From GW2011-AR15 sp964428335 (GTDB taxonomy: Archaea; Nanobdellota; Nanobdellia; Woesearchaeales; GW2011-AR15): a stretch of 32,332 bases of DNA. This document shows, piece after piece, positions 1 to 6,903 of this stretch (position 1 is its first letter; each line of letters starts with the position of its first letter). Under the pieces are notes generated by a model, which saw only the letters and a program-made list of their open reading frames with translations, ran no database searches and was not told the DNA's origin. The DNA lies in assembly GCA_964428335.1 (NCBI GenBank), contig CAYRXW010000013.1, forward strand, positions 1 through 32,332. Direction: 5' to 3'. The position numbers and the translations under genes were made by a program.

Positions 1-245
1 TTTGGCTTTCCTTTTTTTACAGCGCAAAACCTGCATCCTCTTGTGCAAATGTCACCAAGGACCATAAACGTTGCTGTCCCGCCTGACCAGCATTCGCTGA
101 TGTTTGGGCAATGTGCCTCCTGACAGACAGTATGAAGGGAATGATTAGAAATAATATTTTTTATCTCATGATATCTATGCTCAGGTGGTCTGATTTTCAG
201 CCACTCAGGCTTTCCTAGATTTAATAATTTAGTTTCCAAGTGCAT
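1..245 (-). CDS. lipA: Lipoyl synthase, N-terminal part (runs off the left edge)
   Basis: Radical SAM enzyme that inserts two sulfurs into protein-bound octanoyl groups to make lipoyl cofactors. The frame read leftwards from the ATG at 245 stays open for 81 codons to the edge. Both signature cysteine sets are visible: CX4CX5C (C41, C46, C52) for the auxiliary, sulfur-donating 4Fe-4S cluster, and CX3CX2C in CTRGCRFC (C67, C71, C74) for the radical SAM cluster. The WLKIRPP segment near residue 15 is also typical of LipA. A stop codon lies directly before the ATG, and the start overlaps the end of the AhpD-like gene by 17 bases, so the two are probably one operon and translationally coupled. The rest of the gene lies outside the window. 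Confident by motifs. Confidence 0.95.
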   Translation of the reverse strand, partial: MHLETKLLNLGKPEWLKIRPPEHRYHEIKNIISNHSLHTVCQEAHCPNISECWSGGTATFMVLGDICTRGCRFCAVKKGKP

Positions 246-543
246 TTACTCCATAGCTTACAGTTGCGCCATGCTTTACAGATGCTGCAAATGATATCAC
301 CGCTGCAATTTCCTGGTCAGTTGCCCCATTCAATTTTGCTCGTTTTGAATGTGTGTCAATGCAGTAAGAGCATTGTATTGCGCAGCTCGCAGAAAGCAGC
401 ATAAGCTCGGTTGTTTTCTTATCAAATGGGCTTTTATCCAATAAAACTTTCTGGTAGTTCTTGTACGCTTCTGCAGCTTCTGCATTCACTTCCATGAATT
501 TCTTAGTTCCGTTCTTGTATTTATCATCATATAATTCTGCCAT
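229..543 (-). CDS. AhpD-like carboxymuconolactone decarboxylase family protein
   Basis: 104-residue all-helical protein of the AhpD/CMD family. The redox motif CSYC (C58, C61) followed by H65 matches the family's CxxC...H active site; an extra Cys lies at 54. Members reduce peroxides or act as disulfide reductases, and in mycobacteria AhpD is recycled by dihydrolipoamide. It sits directly upstream of lipA with a 17-base overlap, which fits a lipoyl-linked redox role; that link is inference. An AAGGTGG ribosome binding site lies about 10 bases before the ATG. Family is secure; substrate is not known. Confidence 0.9.
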   Translation of the reverse strand: MAELYDDKYKNGTKKFMEVNAEAAEAYKNYQKVLLDKSPFDKKTTELMLLSASCAIQCSYCIDTHSKRAKLNGATDQEIAAVISFAASVKHGATVSYGVNALGN

Positions 544-659
544 TTAGATTACCACCTTAGATTCTATTAAAAAAATTCAGGTATAAATATGTTTTGAAAC
601 ATAGACATAGCTTAAGCATGGATATTGAAAGATTAAAAAAATTATAAGAAATAAAAAAA

Positions 660-1844
660 TTAAGCTTTTGGTTTTTTTGCCTTTGGCTTCTTATCTTTTT
701 CAGCCTTTTTCTCTTCAGGCTTTTTTGCCTTTGTCTCTTCCTTTTTCTTTTCAGGCTGCTTTTGTTCCTTTTTCTCGGCTTCTTTTTTTACTGAAGCTTG
801 TTGGCTTACCTTTGGCATGTCCATCGGCCTAAACGGTTCTTTTCCAATTGCTGGTGGCTGGGCTTTCTGTGGTGTGAAAGGTGGCCTTGGCTGTCCCTGC
901 TGCATTGGCTTGAATGGCGGCCTTACTGGTGGCTGCTGCCTGTTGTTGTTGAAGTTTGGCCTTTCAAACCTTCTTTCCTGCTTGTTTTCCACTTTTGGCT
1001 CAGGCAAAGGCTGATCCATGTTTATCCTTTGTATGAAAGACGCTTCATCTTCCCTCTGGAAGTCAGGTTTCTGGAACCCCCTTCCACGGTCATTTGACCT
1101 TTCAAAAGGCTTGAACTCTTTCTTTACAAACTCCTTTCTTGGAAATTCCCTTTTGCCGTTATCTGCAAACTGCGGCCTTGGTGCCACACCTTGTCTTTGC
1201 TGCATTGGCCTTGGTGCCACTCCTGGTCTTGGCTGCATTGGCCTTGGTGCCATCGCTGGTCTTGGCTGCATTGGCATGCTTGGCTTCTCTTCGCCTTCAA
1301 TTGCTTCCGGCAAGGCTTCCTGCTTGTTGTTGTCCTGCTTGCTGAAATCCTTGATCAACGATTTGTCAAGCTCTTTTCCCAAGTCATAGAAATCGTCAGT
1401 CTCGCTAAGAATCCTTGATGAAGATGTTTTTCCAAATGCAATGACTTCTGCCCTGCATCCCAAGGCTTTAACGTGCTCTAAAAGATCCTTGAAATCCCCA
1501 TCGCCTGAACAAAGGACAATGACATCAAGCTTTGCAGCCATCCTCATTATATCCATTGCAATTCCGACGTCCCAGTCTCCTTTCTTGGCGCCTGTATAGA
1601 ACGTCTGTAAGTCTTTAGACCTTACATCATAGCCTATTTTTTCCAAAGCGTCAAAGAAATTTCCTTCTTCCTTGATATCTGCCTTGATAACATAAGCTAT
1701 TGCTCTTACAAGTTGCCTGTTTCCGACTGCTTTCTTCAAAATATGCGCAAAATTAACTTTTGAGTGATAGAACTGCTTTGCGCTATAATACAAGTTCTGT
1801 ACGTCTACAAATACGCCCACTCGTTGGTCTTTATGTTGTGGCAT
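660..1844 (-). CDS. NYN-domain (LabA/DUF88-like) protein with a repeat-rich disordered tail
   Basis: Residues 8-155 form a NYN/PIN-like domain, a fold of RNA nucleases. The acidic signature is present: VFVDVQN (D14, N17), WDVGIAMD (D92, D98) and CSGDGDF (D115, D117). From about residue 175 the protein is low complexity: three 11-residue repeats of the MQPRPGVAPRP type, then Pro/Arg/Gln-rich sequence and a very Lys-rich C-terminus ending in repeated KAKKP. Such tails usually bind RNA or partners, so an RNA-processing role is likely but inferred. The start is the ATG at 1844 behind GAGGGTGA; the upstream in-frame TTG is less likely. Confidence 0.88.
   Translation of the reverse strand: MPQHKDQRVGVFVDVQNLYYSAKQFYHSKVNFAHILKKAVGNRQLVRAIAYVIKADIKEEGNFFDALEKIGYDVRSKDLQTFYTGAKKGDWDVGIAMDIMRMAAKLDVIVLCSGDGDFKDLLEHVKALGCRAEVIAFGKTSSSRILSETDDFYDLGKELDKSLIKDFSKQDNNKQEALPEAIEGEEKPSMPMQPRPAMAPRPMQPRPGVAPRPMQQRQGVAPRPQFADNGKREFPRKEFVKKEFKPFERSNDRGRGFQKPDFQREDEASFIQRINMDQPLPEPKVENKQERRFERPNFNNNRQQPPVRPPFKPMQQGQPRPPFTPQKAQPPAIGKEPFRPMDMPKVSQQASVKKEAEKKEQKQPEKKKEETKAKKPEEKKAEKDKKPKAKKPKA
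1174..1272 (-). repeat. Three tandem 33-base repeats inside the NYN gene
   Basis: Three adjacent units at 1174-1206, 1207-1239 and 1240-1272, each starting (plus strand) with GGCCTTGGTGCCA and ending with CTGCATT. They encode the 11-residue repeats MQPRPAMAPRP, MQPRPGVAPRP and MQQRQGVAPRP. The length is a multiple of three and the reading frame is kept, so copy number can change without breaking the gene. Confidence 0.9.
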
Positions 1845-1917
1845 CAAATCACCCTCAACGAAATGAAAATCCTAAATAGGTTATAAAGCTTGTCATTCTA
1901 AGCATTCCAGCCAACAA

Positions 1918-1929
1918 TTTATATATAAA
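1918..1929 (+). promoter_or_regulatory. TATA box for the membrane protein gene at 1950
   Basis: TTTATATATAAA ends about 20 bases before the ATG at 1950. With the usual archaeal spacing, transcription would start at or next to the ATG, giving a leaderless mRNA. No Shine-Dalgarno sequence is present before this start. Confidence 0.7.
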
Positions 1930-1949
1930 ATGAGCTTCCTTTTTTTCAT

Positions 1950-2306
1950 ATGGCCTTATCAGCAGTATTAATTGGCATGGGAATCATGCTTCTGGCATTC
2001 ATACTATCTTCTTTGCCTCTTTATTTTGCAGTAAAGTTCCTTGGAGGGAAAACCTCGCTTCTAAAGACAATGCTTGTAACTTTTCTTACAGGCCTTATTG
2101 TTGCAGCTGTAAAATCGCAGTTCAGGCTGGGATGGCTGATTGCATTCTTCATCCTTATCTGGATATATCATGAAGTGTTCAGACTGAAATGGCTAAAGGC
2201 TGTGATTGCCTGGGTCTTGCAGTTTGTGTTCATTGCCATTTTCTATGGAGTTGCAGCAATAATCCTGGCAGCGCTTATAGGAATAACTGTTCTTGGCTTG
2301 ATTTAA
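1950..2306 (+). CDS. Small membrane protein, about four helices
   Basis: 118 residues, almost entirely hydrophobic. Likely transmembrane segments lie around residues 5-30, 36-54, 60-78 and 83-117, the last long enough for two helices. Short charged loops hold KFLGGKTS and HEVFRLKW. I do not recognise the family. It has its own TATA box and is separated from the PIG-L gene, which also has its own promoter, by 48 bases. That it is real is supported by the promoter, the clean membrane pattern and the absence of an alternative frame. Confidence 0.75.
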   Translation: MALSAVLIGMGIMLLAFILSSLPLYFAVKFLGGKTSLLKTMLVTFLTGLIVAAVKSQFRLGWLIAFFILIWIYHEVFRLKWLKAVIAWVLQFVFIAIFYGVAAIILAALIGITVLGLI

Positions 2307-2323
2307 CGGGTTTTATAAGAAGA

Positions 2324-2333
2324 TTTATATTAA
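2324..2333 (+). promoter_or_regulatory. TATA box for the PIG-L / glycosyltransferase operon
   Basis: TTTATATTAA sits about 22-31 bases before the ATG at 2355, again predicting a leaderless transcript. It would drive the PIG-L deacetylase and the GT4 gene together, because only 10 bases separate them. Confidence 0.65.
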
Positions 2334-2354
2334 TCCTGTTCTAAATTCTTTCAT

Positions 2355-3002
2355 ATGCAAGAAACAGTGCTTTTTTTATGCGCGCATAACGATGACCAGC
2401 TCCTTGGCGCAGGAGGAACAATAGCAAAATGGTCAAAGGAAGGGAAGAAAATAATTACAATAATATTTTCATTTGGTGAAAATTCACATCCGCTTCAGCA
2501 GGATGTTGTGACCAGGAAGACAAGGGTTAAGGAATCAAAGAAAGCTGCAAAGATATTGGGAGAAGAGGGGCATTATTATATTGGATTAAAAGAGACAAAG
2601 TTCCAGGAAGGGATTGATGAGAAAAACATCCATGAAAAAATAAGAAACATGATTGAAAAGATAAAGCCTGGGAAAATATTTACCCATTCAATGGATGATC
2701 CTCACCCTGACCATAGGGCTGTGTACAGGTTTACATTAGAGCTGATCGAAGAGATCAATTACAAAGGCGAAGTATATTCATTCAACATATGGAACTACTT
2801 CCTTAATTTCAGGAGAAGAGATTTACCAAAGCTTGTTGTTGATATAACCTTCACTTTCAAGAAAAAGGTTGAAGCGTTTAAAGCGCATAAAAGCCAGGGG
2901 ATGACAATATTTTCGCATATGTGGCATGTTTATTTCCAGGCAATTGTCCATGGCCTTGAAAACCATGTAAAATATGCTGAAGTTTTTTACAAGATAAAAT
3001 AA
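2355..3002 (+). CDS. PIG-L (LmbE) family N-acetylglucosaminyl deacetylase
   Basis: 215 residues, normal for the family of zinc-dependent de-N-acetylases acting on GlcNAc-containing small molecules and lipids. The N-terminal metal motif reads CAHNDDQLLGAGG, with Asn where most members have Pro (AHPDDE) and Gln where they have Glu; HPDHRAVYR near residue 117 supplies the second motif. It is followed after 10 bases by a GT4 glycosyltransferase, the same pairing as in bacillithiol (BshA/BshB), mycothiol and GPI precursor synthesis. Transfer of GlcNAc followed by deacetylation is therefore a reasonable guess, but the acceptor cannot be told from sequence. Confidence 0.88.
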   Translation: MQETVLFLCAHNDDQLLGAGGTIAKWSKEGKKIITIIFSFGENSHPLQQDVVTRKTRVKESKKAAKILGEEGHYYIGLKETKFQEGIDEKNIHEKIRNMIEKIKPGKIFTHSMDDPHPDHRAVYRFTLELIEEINYKGEVYSFNIWNYFLNFRRRDLPKLVVDITFTFKKKVEAFKAHKSQGMTIFSHMWHVYFQAIVHGLENHVKYAEVFYKIK

Positions 3003-3012
3003 ATGAGTAAAA

Positions 3013-4140
3013 ATGAAAAAGCTCCTTATAGCAACAGACTGTTTTTTGCCAAGATGGGATGGCGTTGCCAGCTTCCTTAATGAGCTGATTCCTAGGATCC
3101 AGGAAGATTTTGAGATTACAATAATAGCGCCTAATTTTGGAGAATTGCTGCCAAGGTATAAGGCTCACATAATAAGGTTCCCTGTATATAATGTGAACAT
3201 GGGAGACTATAAGCCAGCGACAATAAAATATAATATTTTAAGGGAAGAGATCAAAAAAACAGATATTGTTTTTGTCCAGTCCCTTGGACCAATAGGGATA
3301 TACTCCATAATTCTAGGGAAAAATCTGAAAAAGCCTGTCATCAGGTATAACCATACGCTGGAATGGGAACTGTTTCCAAATGCAATGACAAACGAATTCC
3401 TGAAAGTGCCTGTAAATACTGTAGTAAAATTTCTAAGCGTCATGCTTTACAATAAATGCTCTGAGCTAATAGTGCCTTCAGCTGAGCAACTTGAGCTTCT
3501 TAATCTAATGAAAATAAAGACTGAAAAGAAGATAGTCCATCTAGGTATAGATGTGAAGCAATATGCTCCTGCAAGTAAAGCTGTGGCAAAGCATGAGATA
3601 GGGATAGAGCCGACAAAAAAAGTCATAGGTTATGGTGGAAGGCTTGGGCTTGAAAAAGATTTAAGTACGCTATATAGGGCATTCATGATGCTGACAAAAA
3701 AACATAAGGACCTGATCCTCCTGATTGCCGGTGGTGGACACCAAAGAATGGAAAAGTTGTTCTCAGGTAAGGAAAACATTATCCTTACAGGCTCAAAGGA
3801 CAACTTAACAAAATACTACCAGGCCATGGATATATATGTGCTTCCAAGCCTGACTGAGACAACATCCCTGACAACACTTGAAGCGATGGCATGCGGGCTT
3901 CCTGTAGTTGTAACACCTGTAGGCTTCATAAGGGAGTACTTGAACGATGGCATAAATGGTCTTTTATTCCCAAAGAAAAACAGCCATTCGCTTTACCTGA
4001 AACTTGACTATCTTCTTAAAAATCCTGATGTGATGGAAAAGCTTGGAAAGAATGCTAGGGAGACTGTTGTAAATAAGTTTTCATGGGAAAAGACTGCGGA
4101 AGGGATAAAAAAAATATTTAATGCCCATGCCTCTCCATAA
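3013..4140 (+). CDS. GT4 family glycosyltransferase
   Basis: 375 residues, GT-B fold. The N-terminal TDCFLPRWDGVASFL segment holds the acceptor-side glycine loop typical of lipid glycosyltransferases. The C-terminal half has LGIDVKQY and GYGGRLGLEKD, and the nucleotide-sugar EX7E region in LPSLTETTSLTTLEAMACG, followed by PVVVTPVGF and NDGINGLLFP. It retains the GT4 retaining-enzyme architecture. It is cotranscribed with the PIG-L deacetylase. The donor (UDP-GlcNAc is likely from context) and acceptor are inference. The 3' end overlaps the convergent small gene by 23 bases. Confidence 0.9.
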   Translation: MKKLLIATDCFLPRWDGVASFLNELIPRIQEDFEITIIAPNFGELLPRYKAHIIRFPVYNVNMGDYKPATIKYNILREEIKKTDIVFVQSLGPIGIYSIILGKNLKKPVIRYNHTLEWELFPNAMTNEFLKVPVNTVVKFLSVMLYNKCSELIVPSAEQLELLNLMKIKTEKKIVHLGIDVKQYAPASKAVAKHEIGIEPTKKVIGYGGRLGLEKDLSTLYRAFMMLTKKHKDLILLIAGGGHQRMEKLFSGKENIILTGSKDNLTKYYQAMDIYVLPSLTETTSLTTLEAMACGLPVVVTPVGFIREYLNDGINGLLFPKKNSHSLYLKLDYLLKNPDVMEKLGKNARETVVNKFSWEKTAEGIKKIFNAHASP

Positions 4141-4465
4141 CTGCTGAGACTTCTGAAAATAACTGGGTAACCCTCCTTAAATCATTTTCAAGCTGCATGT
4201 TGTGTATATGATCTCCATGCTCTTCCTGAAGTATGTGCTTTATATGATGAATCATGTGCTCAAGATAATGATGGTACTCATGAAGCTCATGGTGTGACAT
4301 GTGCTCACCTGCCCTAAGCTTTCTTTCTATTTCCTTTAAATTAGCCTCTTCATAAGGCTTTAATGCATAAGCACGATCATGAAGGTCATTTAGAAGCTCT
4401 TCTTCCGGAAAATGTCCATGATCATCTGCATGTTTAAGGCCATGCCCGCCTGGTCCACCTGACAT
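4118..4465 (-). CDS. Small histidine-rich helical protein, unknown
   Basis: From the ATG at 4465 the protein is 115 residues, with a Gly/His-rich start (MSGGPGGHGLKHADDHGHF) and then a charged helical body containing a dense His/Glu run, HMSHHELHEYHHYLEHMIHH. The pattern suggests metal binding, but I do not recognise a family. The start at 4465 is preferred because a TATA box (CTATAAAAAC, minus strand) lies about 25 bases upstream; the frame is open further back to 4537, within the end of the YkgJ gene. Its last 23 bases overlap the convergent GT4 gene. Confidence 0.65.
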   Translation of the reverse strand: MSGGPGGHGLKHADDHGHFPEEELLNDLHDRAYALKPYEEANLKEIERKLRAGEHMSHHELHEYHHYLEHMIHHIKHILQEEHGDHIHNMQLENDLRRVTQLFSEVSAVMERHGH

Positions 4466-4490
4466 AGGTAAAATAAAAGACTGAGTGTTT

Positions 4491-4829
4491 TTATAGTTTT
4501 GTTTTATAAACATCAACAGCCGGTAGTTCAATAACACCTATCAGCTTGCATTCAAAAACTTCAGCCTGCTTCAATGTCTGCGGGAACCTTGTGCAAATAT
4601 ACGGCTTTGTCTCATGTATCATGCAGCTGCCGTCTTCATGCAAAAAAATGCAATCATTGCTATCCTTTTTCTTGATTAGCTGCCTTGAGCCCCCTATTAA
4701 TGGATTTATTGAAAGAAGTATATCTAACCTCTCTTCTGCTTTCCATCTTTCCACATCAGAATCAATCAGCCTAATCTCGCTTCCTGTGCAGCATTTCCTG
4801 CAAGACTTGCATATGCTAAGTATATCCAC
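4491..4829 (-). CDS. YkgJ-family cysteine cluster protein
   Basis: 112 residues with the YkgJ/UPF0153 cysteine pattern: CKSCRKCC near the N-terminus (C7, C10, C13, C14), and later NDC, GSC, YIC and FEC. These proteins are thought to hold zinc or an Fe-S cluster; their role is unknown. Residues around KPYICTRFP match the conserved (R/K)P..C..(F/Y)P core. The start codon is GTG at 4829. A TATA box (CTTTATAAC, minus strand) about 25 bases upstream predicts a leaderless message beginning at or near this GTG. Confidence 0.85.
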   Translation of the reverse strand: MDILSICKSCRKCCTGSEIRLIDSDVERWKAEERLDILLSINPLIGGSRQLIKKKDSNDCIFLHEDGSCMIHETKPYICTRFPQTLKQAEVFECKLIGVIELPAVDVYKTKL

Positions 4830-4876
4830 CGCTTTAGCTAACCGACTTTGGTTATAAAGCTATGTTAAATGAAAAA

Positions 4877-6199
4877 TTATTTCTTGTGGTGCCTTCTTGG
4901 TATAGGTATGATGTTTATTATGAACCCTCTTGTAGGCCTGATTTCCAGAATCTTGAATAACAGCTTATCATAACTAACATCAGGGACTTTTCTTATCTCT
5001 GCAATCCTATGCACAAAGAATAACGGGATCAAAAGCCTAAGCATGGCACTTGTGAAAAACACCAGAAGGTAACCAGATAAGAACAAGTCCAAAGTTGCAA
5101 CATAGCTTCCAAATAATGAGCCAAGGATTATTGAAATGCCGTAAAGTACGTTAAAGTATGCAATCATTGCTGCCCTCTTATCATAAGGTGTCGCATCAAA
5201 CATGAAATTCACTGTCGCAAGTTCAAAACCTGCCCAGACAAATCCTGAAAGCACCTGTGCAATCAGAAGATAGTAAAAATTAGAGCTAAAGACCCACATC
5301 AAAGGAACTATAGGAATCAGGTATCCTGTAAACTTAAGCACAATCCTTGCACCGTATTTATCGATTAGTTTCCCCCATGCAGGCATTACCATGTATTTTA
5401 CTATCATGGATGTAGCAGTAACCAAAGTCAAAGTGATATAGCTCATCTTCAGGTCATTCAGCATATATGGCACAAAAAAAGGAGCAGAGACCTGCACTGC
5501 GAAATTCAACAGGAACATATAAAGTGTGAATATCCCGAAATTTGAATGGAACAAAGACTGCATGAATTCCCTGAACTTATACCTGTCCTTTGGAACAATG
5601 TATTTTGGCTCTTCCTGTTTTGTTAAATAAAAAACTGAAAAAAGCCTTGACAGAAAAGCAAGCGTAAAGATTACAGCATAGCCAATATATTCATATTTTC
5701 CTCCAAACCTTTGGAGAAGCAGCCCGCCTAATATGAAAGCAACAAAAGATGCAACACCCGCAATCTTAGTCCTTTTTCCAAAATACCTTCCCCTCTCTTT
5801 CACAGGGACCAAGTCAGCCATCCAGCTGTTCCATGCTGGAGATACAACCATGCCTAGGACCCAGTAAATTGATGCAAATATTATCAGCCATAGCAGCTTG
5901 TTTTCTCCAAACAGGAATACAAGCATTATAGGGATATACATGCACCCCTGCAGGAATGCACCTATCAAGACCATAGTTTTCCTGGATTTTACGACCCTAA
6001 GTATCCTGTCTGAGAACAGTTCAAAAAAATATCCTAGTGACTGCGGAAGTGAACCCAATAATCCCTGCTGGAATATGTCAGCTTTCAGAAAAACTCCAAA
6101 AGCCATGAAAAAAGATTCCCCTAAGCCAACCATTATTGAATAGAAAGTGCCGTCAAAAATAGAATACTTCAGGCTTTTCTTGATATTTTTTTTCTCCAT
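4877..6199 (-). CDS. MFS transporter, 12 helices
   Basis: 440 residues with two six-helix halves. The loop between helices 2 and 3 carries the MFS-type SDRILRVVKSRK basic segment, and KERGRYFGKRTK and DKYGARIVLKF lie at equivalent positions, the second resembling the DxxGRR motif in the second half. The basic tail ends in IPRRHHKK. Substrate cannot be predicted. The AGGAAT and TATA-like CTTTTAAC upstream of the ATG at 6199 support the start. It stands alone, between the YkgJ gene and the tRNA cluster. Confidence 0.88.
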   Translation of the reverse strand: MEKKNIKKSLKYSIFDGTFYSIMVGLGESFFMAFGVFLKADIFQQGLLGSLPQSLGYFFELFSDRILRVVKSRKTMVLIGAFLQGCMYIPIMLVFLFGENKLLWLIIFASIYWVLGMVVSPAWNSWMADLVPVKERGRYFGKRTKIAGVASFVAFILGGLLLQRFGGKYEYIGYAVIFTLAFLSRLFSVFYLTKQEEPKYIVPKDRYKFREFMQSLFHSNFGIFTLYMFLLNFAVQVSAPFFVPYMLNDLKMSYITLTLVTATSMIVKYMVMPAWGKLIDKYGARIVLKFTGYLIPIVPLMWVFSSNFYYLLIAQVLSGFVWAGFELATVNFMFDATPYDKRAAMIAYFNVLYGISIILGSLFGSYVATLDLFLSGYLLVFFTSAMLRLLIPLFFVHRIAEIRKVPDVSYDKLLFKILEIRPTRGFIINIIPIPRRHHKK

Positions 6200-6254
6200 T
6201 TCCAGAATTTAATTCCTGCGAGTGTTAAAAGCTTTGCTGTTTGCAGAATAAATA

Positions 6255-6368
6255 TGCCCCGGCCGGGATTCGAACCCGGGTCGCGGCCTGTCTTCCGTAG
6301 AAGACACCAGAATACTGTGTCTTCGCGTCGAGAGGGCCGCATGATTGGCCGGACTACACTACCGGGAC
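6255..6368 (-). tRNA. tRNA-Glu(CUC) with a 39-base intron
   Basis: The acceptor stem GTCCCGG/CCGGGGC has one U-G pair, and the D arm reads GTGTAGTCCGGCCAATCAT, as in archaeal tRNA-Glu. The T arm is CCGGG-TTCGAAT-CCCGG and A73 is encoded; CCA is not. The anticodon stem CGGCC/GGCCG holds the loop C-U-CUC-G and, after the intron, A38. Exons are 6329-6368 and 6255-6289; the intron is 6290-6328, after position 37. A relaxed bulge-helix-bulge can be drawn. The intron contains an 8-bp hairpin GAAGACAC/GTGTCTTC, whose 3' arm can also pair with a second GAAGAC at the 3' splice site. Confidence 0.93.
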
Positions 6369-6406
6369 ATAATGGAATTAATATAACTATATTTTGAATA
6401 AAAAAG

Positions 6407-6500
6407 TGGGCTCAAGGGGATTTGAACCCCCGACCTCTCGCTTTCTATCGTAATCGCCGTTAAGAGGCGAATGCTCTAGACCAGGCTGAGCTATGGGCCC
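6407..6500 (-). tRNA. tRNA-Lys(CUU) with an 18-base intron
   Basis: Exons are 6461-6500 and 6407-6442, and the intron is 6443-6460, after position 37. The D stem is GCTC/GAGC, the anticodon stem TTCGC/GCGAG, the loop C-U-CUU-A plus A38, and the T arm GGGGG-TTCAAAT-CCCCT. A73 is encoded without CCA. The acceptor stem GGGCCCA/TGAGCCC pairs except at C5-A68, a mismatch. The intron has the same ACG...CG arrangement next to the splice sites as the neighbouring tRNA-Glu intron, which supports the boundaries. Confidence 0.9.
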
Positions 6501-6588
6501 ATAAGATTTCAGATAATTCAAGAGATTTAAAAAGTTTTAGGAAAGTTCATAAAGCAAGGTAAGTTTTTATGCCTTAATAATCTGGTTA

Positions 6589-6662
6589 GGGGTCTTGGTC
6601 CAACTTGGCTAAGATACGCGGTTCGGGGCCGCGTGATCAGGGTTCAAATCCCTGGGACCCCA
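6589..6662 (+). tRNA. tRNA-Pro(CGG), no intron
   Basis: Acceptor stem GGGGTCT/GGACCCC (one U-G pair), anticodon stem CGCGG/CCGCG with loop TT-CGG-GG, T arm CAGGG-TTCAAAT-CCCTG and A73 encoded. The CGG anticodon reads CCG codons. The 74-base gene needs no intron, unlike its two neighbours on the other strand. Confidence 0.93.
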
Positions 6663-6683
6663 CTTAGGTTCAGGGATTTGAAC
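6642..6683. repeat. 13-bp inverted repeat: T arm of tRNA-Pro and a copy just past the gene
   Basis: GTTCAAATCCCTG at 6642-6654, inside the T arm, recurs as its reverse complement CAGGGATTTGAAC at 6671-6683, nine bases after the tRNA ends. A read-through transcript could pair the two and mask the T arm. It may instead be a remnant of a minus-strand tRNA 3' end or of tRNA-targeted integration. No other tRNA parts are visible beside the copy. Confidence 0.75.
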
Positions 6684-6786
6684 ACACACTCACTTTGTTT
6701 TTGTACCATTACTTCGTTTCGTGGAACTCAAGGATATCACATTCTCAAACATCACTTTTAAAAACATCTATGCATAATTCCAATCC

Positions 6787-6903
6787 ATGAAGTGCTCCAG
6801 ATGTGGAACTGAGATGTATAAGAGACACTGTAAAGATTTGTGCCAAAACTGCGGCGGAATGTATGATTGCTCAGACTTAGGTGAATTTAATGGCATTGAA
6901 TAA
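6787..6903 (+). CDS. Tiny zinc-finger protein, 38 residues
   Basis: The ATG at 6787 opens a 38-codon frame beginning MKCSRCGTEM and ending at a TAA at 6901-6903. Cysteine pairs CSRC (C3, C6) and CQNC (C19, C22), plus C15 and C28, make a typical small archaeal zinc ribbon. A TATA-like CTTTTAAAAAC lies about 30 bases upstream. Its last 14 bases overlap the start of the YgfZ-like gene, so the two are probably coupled. Function unknown; the Cys spacing and sense-codon pattern argue that it is real. Confidence 0.75.
   Translation: MKCSRCGTEMYKRHCKDLCQNCGGMYDCSDLGEFNGIE

Noticed and set aside
1174..1272. CRISPR or minisatellite
   Set aside because: The in-frame 33-base repeat encodes an 11-residue protein repeat; there are no spacers.
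798..1418. Several plus-strand ORFs opposite the NYN gene
   Set aside because: They are shadows of the Pro/Lys-rich repeats; no start signals, and the minus-strand protein has clear motifs.
4466..4537. N-terminal extension of the small His-rich protein
   Set aside because: It overlaps the YkgJ gene and its own TATA box; the start at 4465 fits the promoter.
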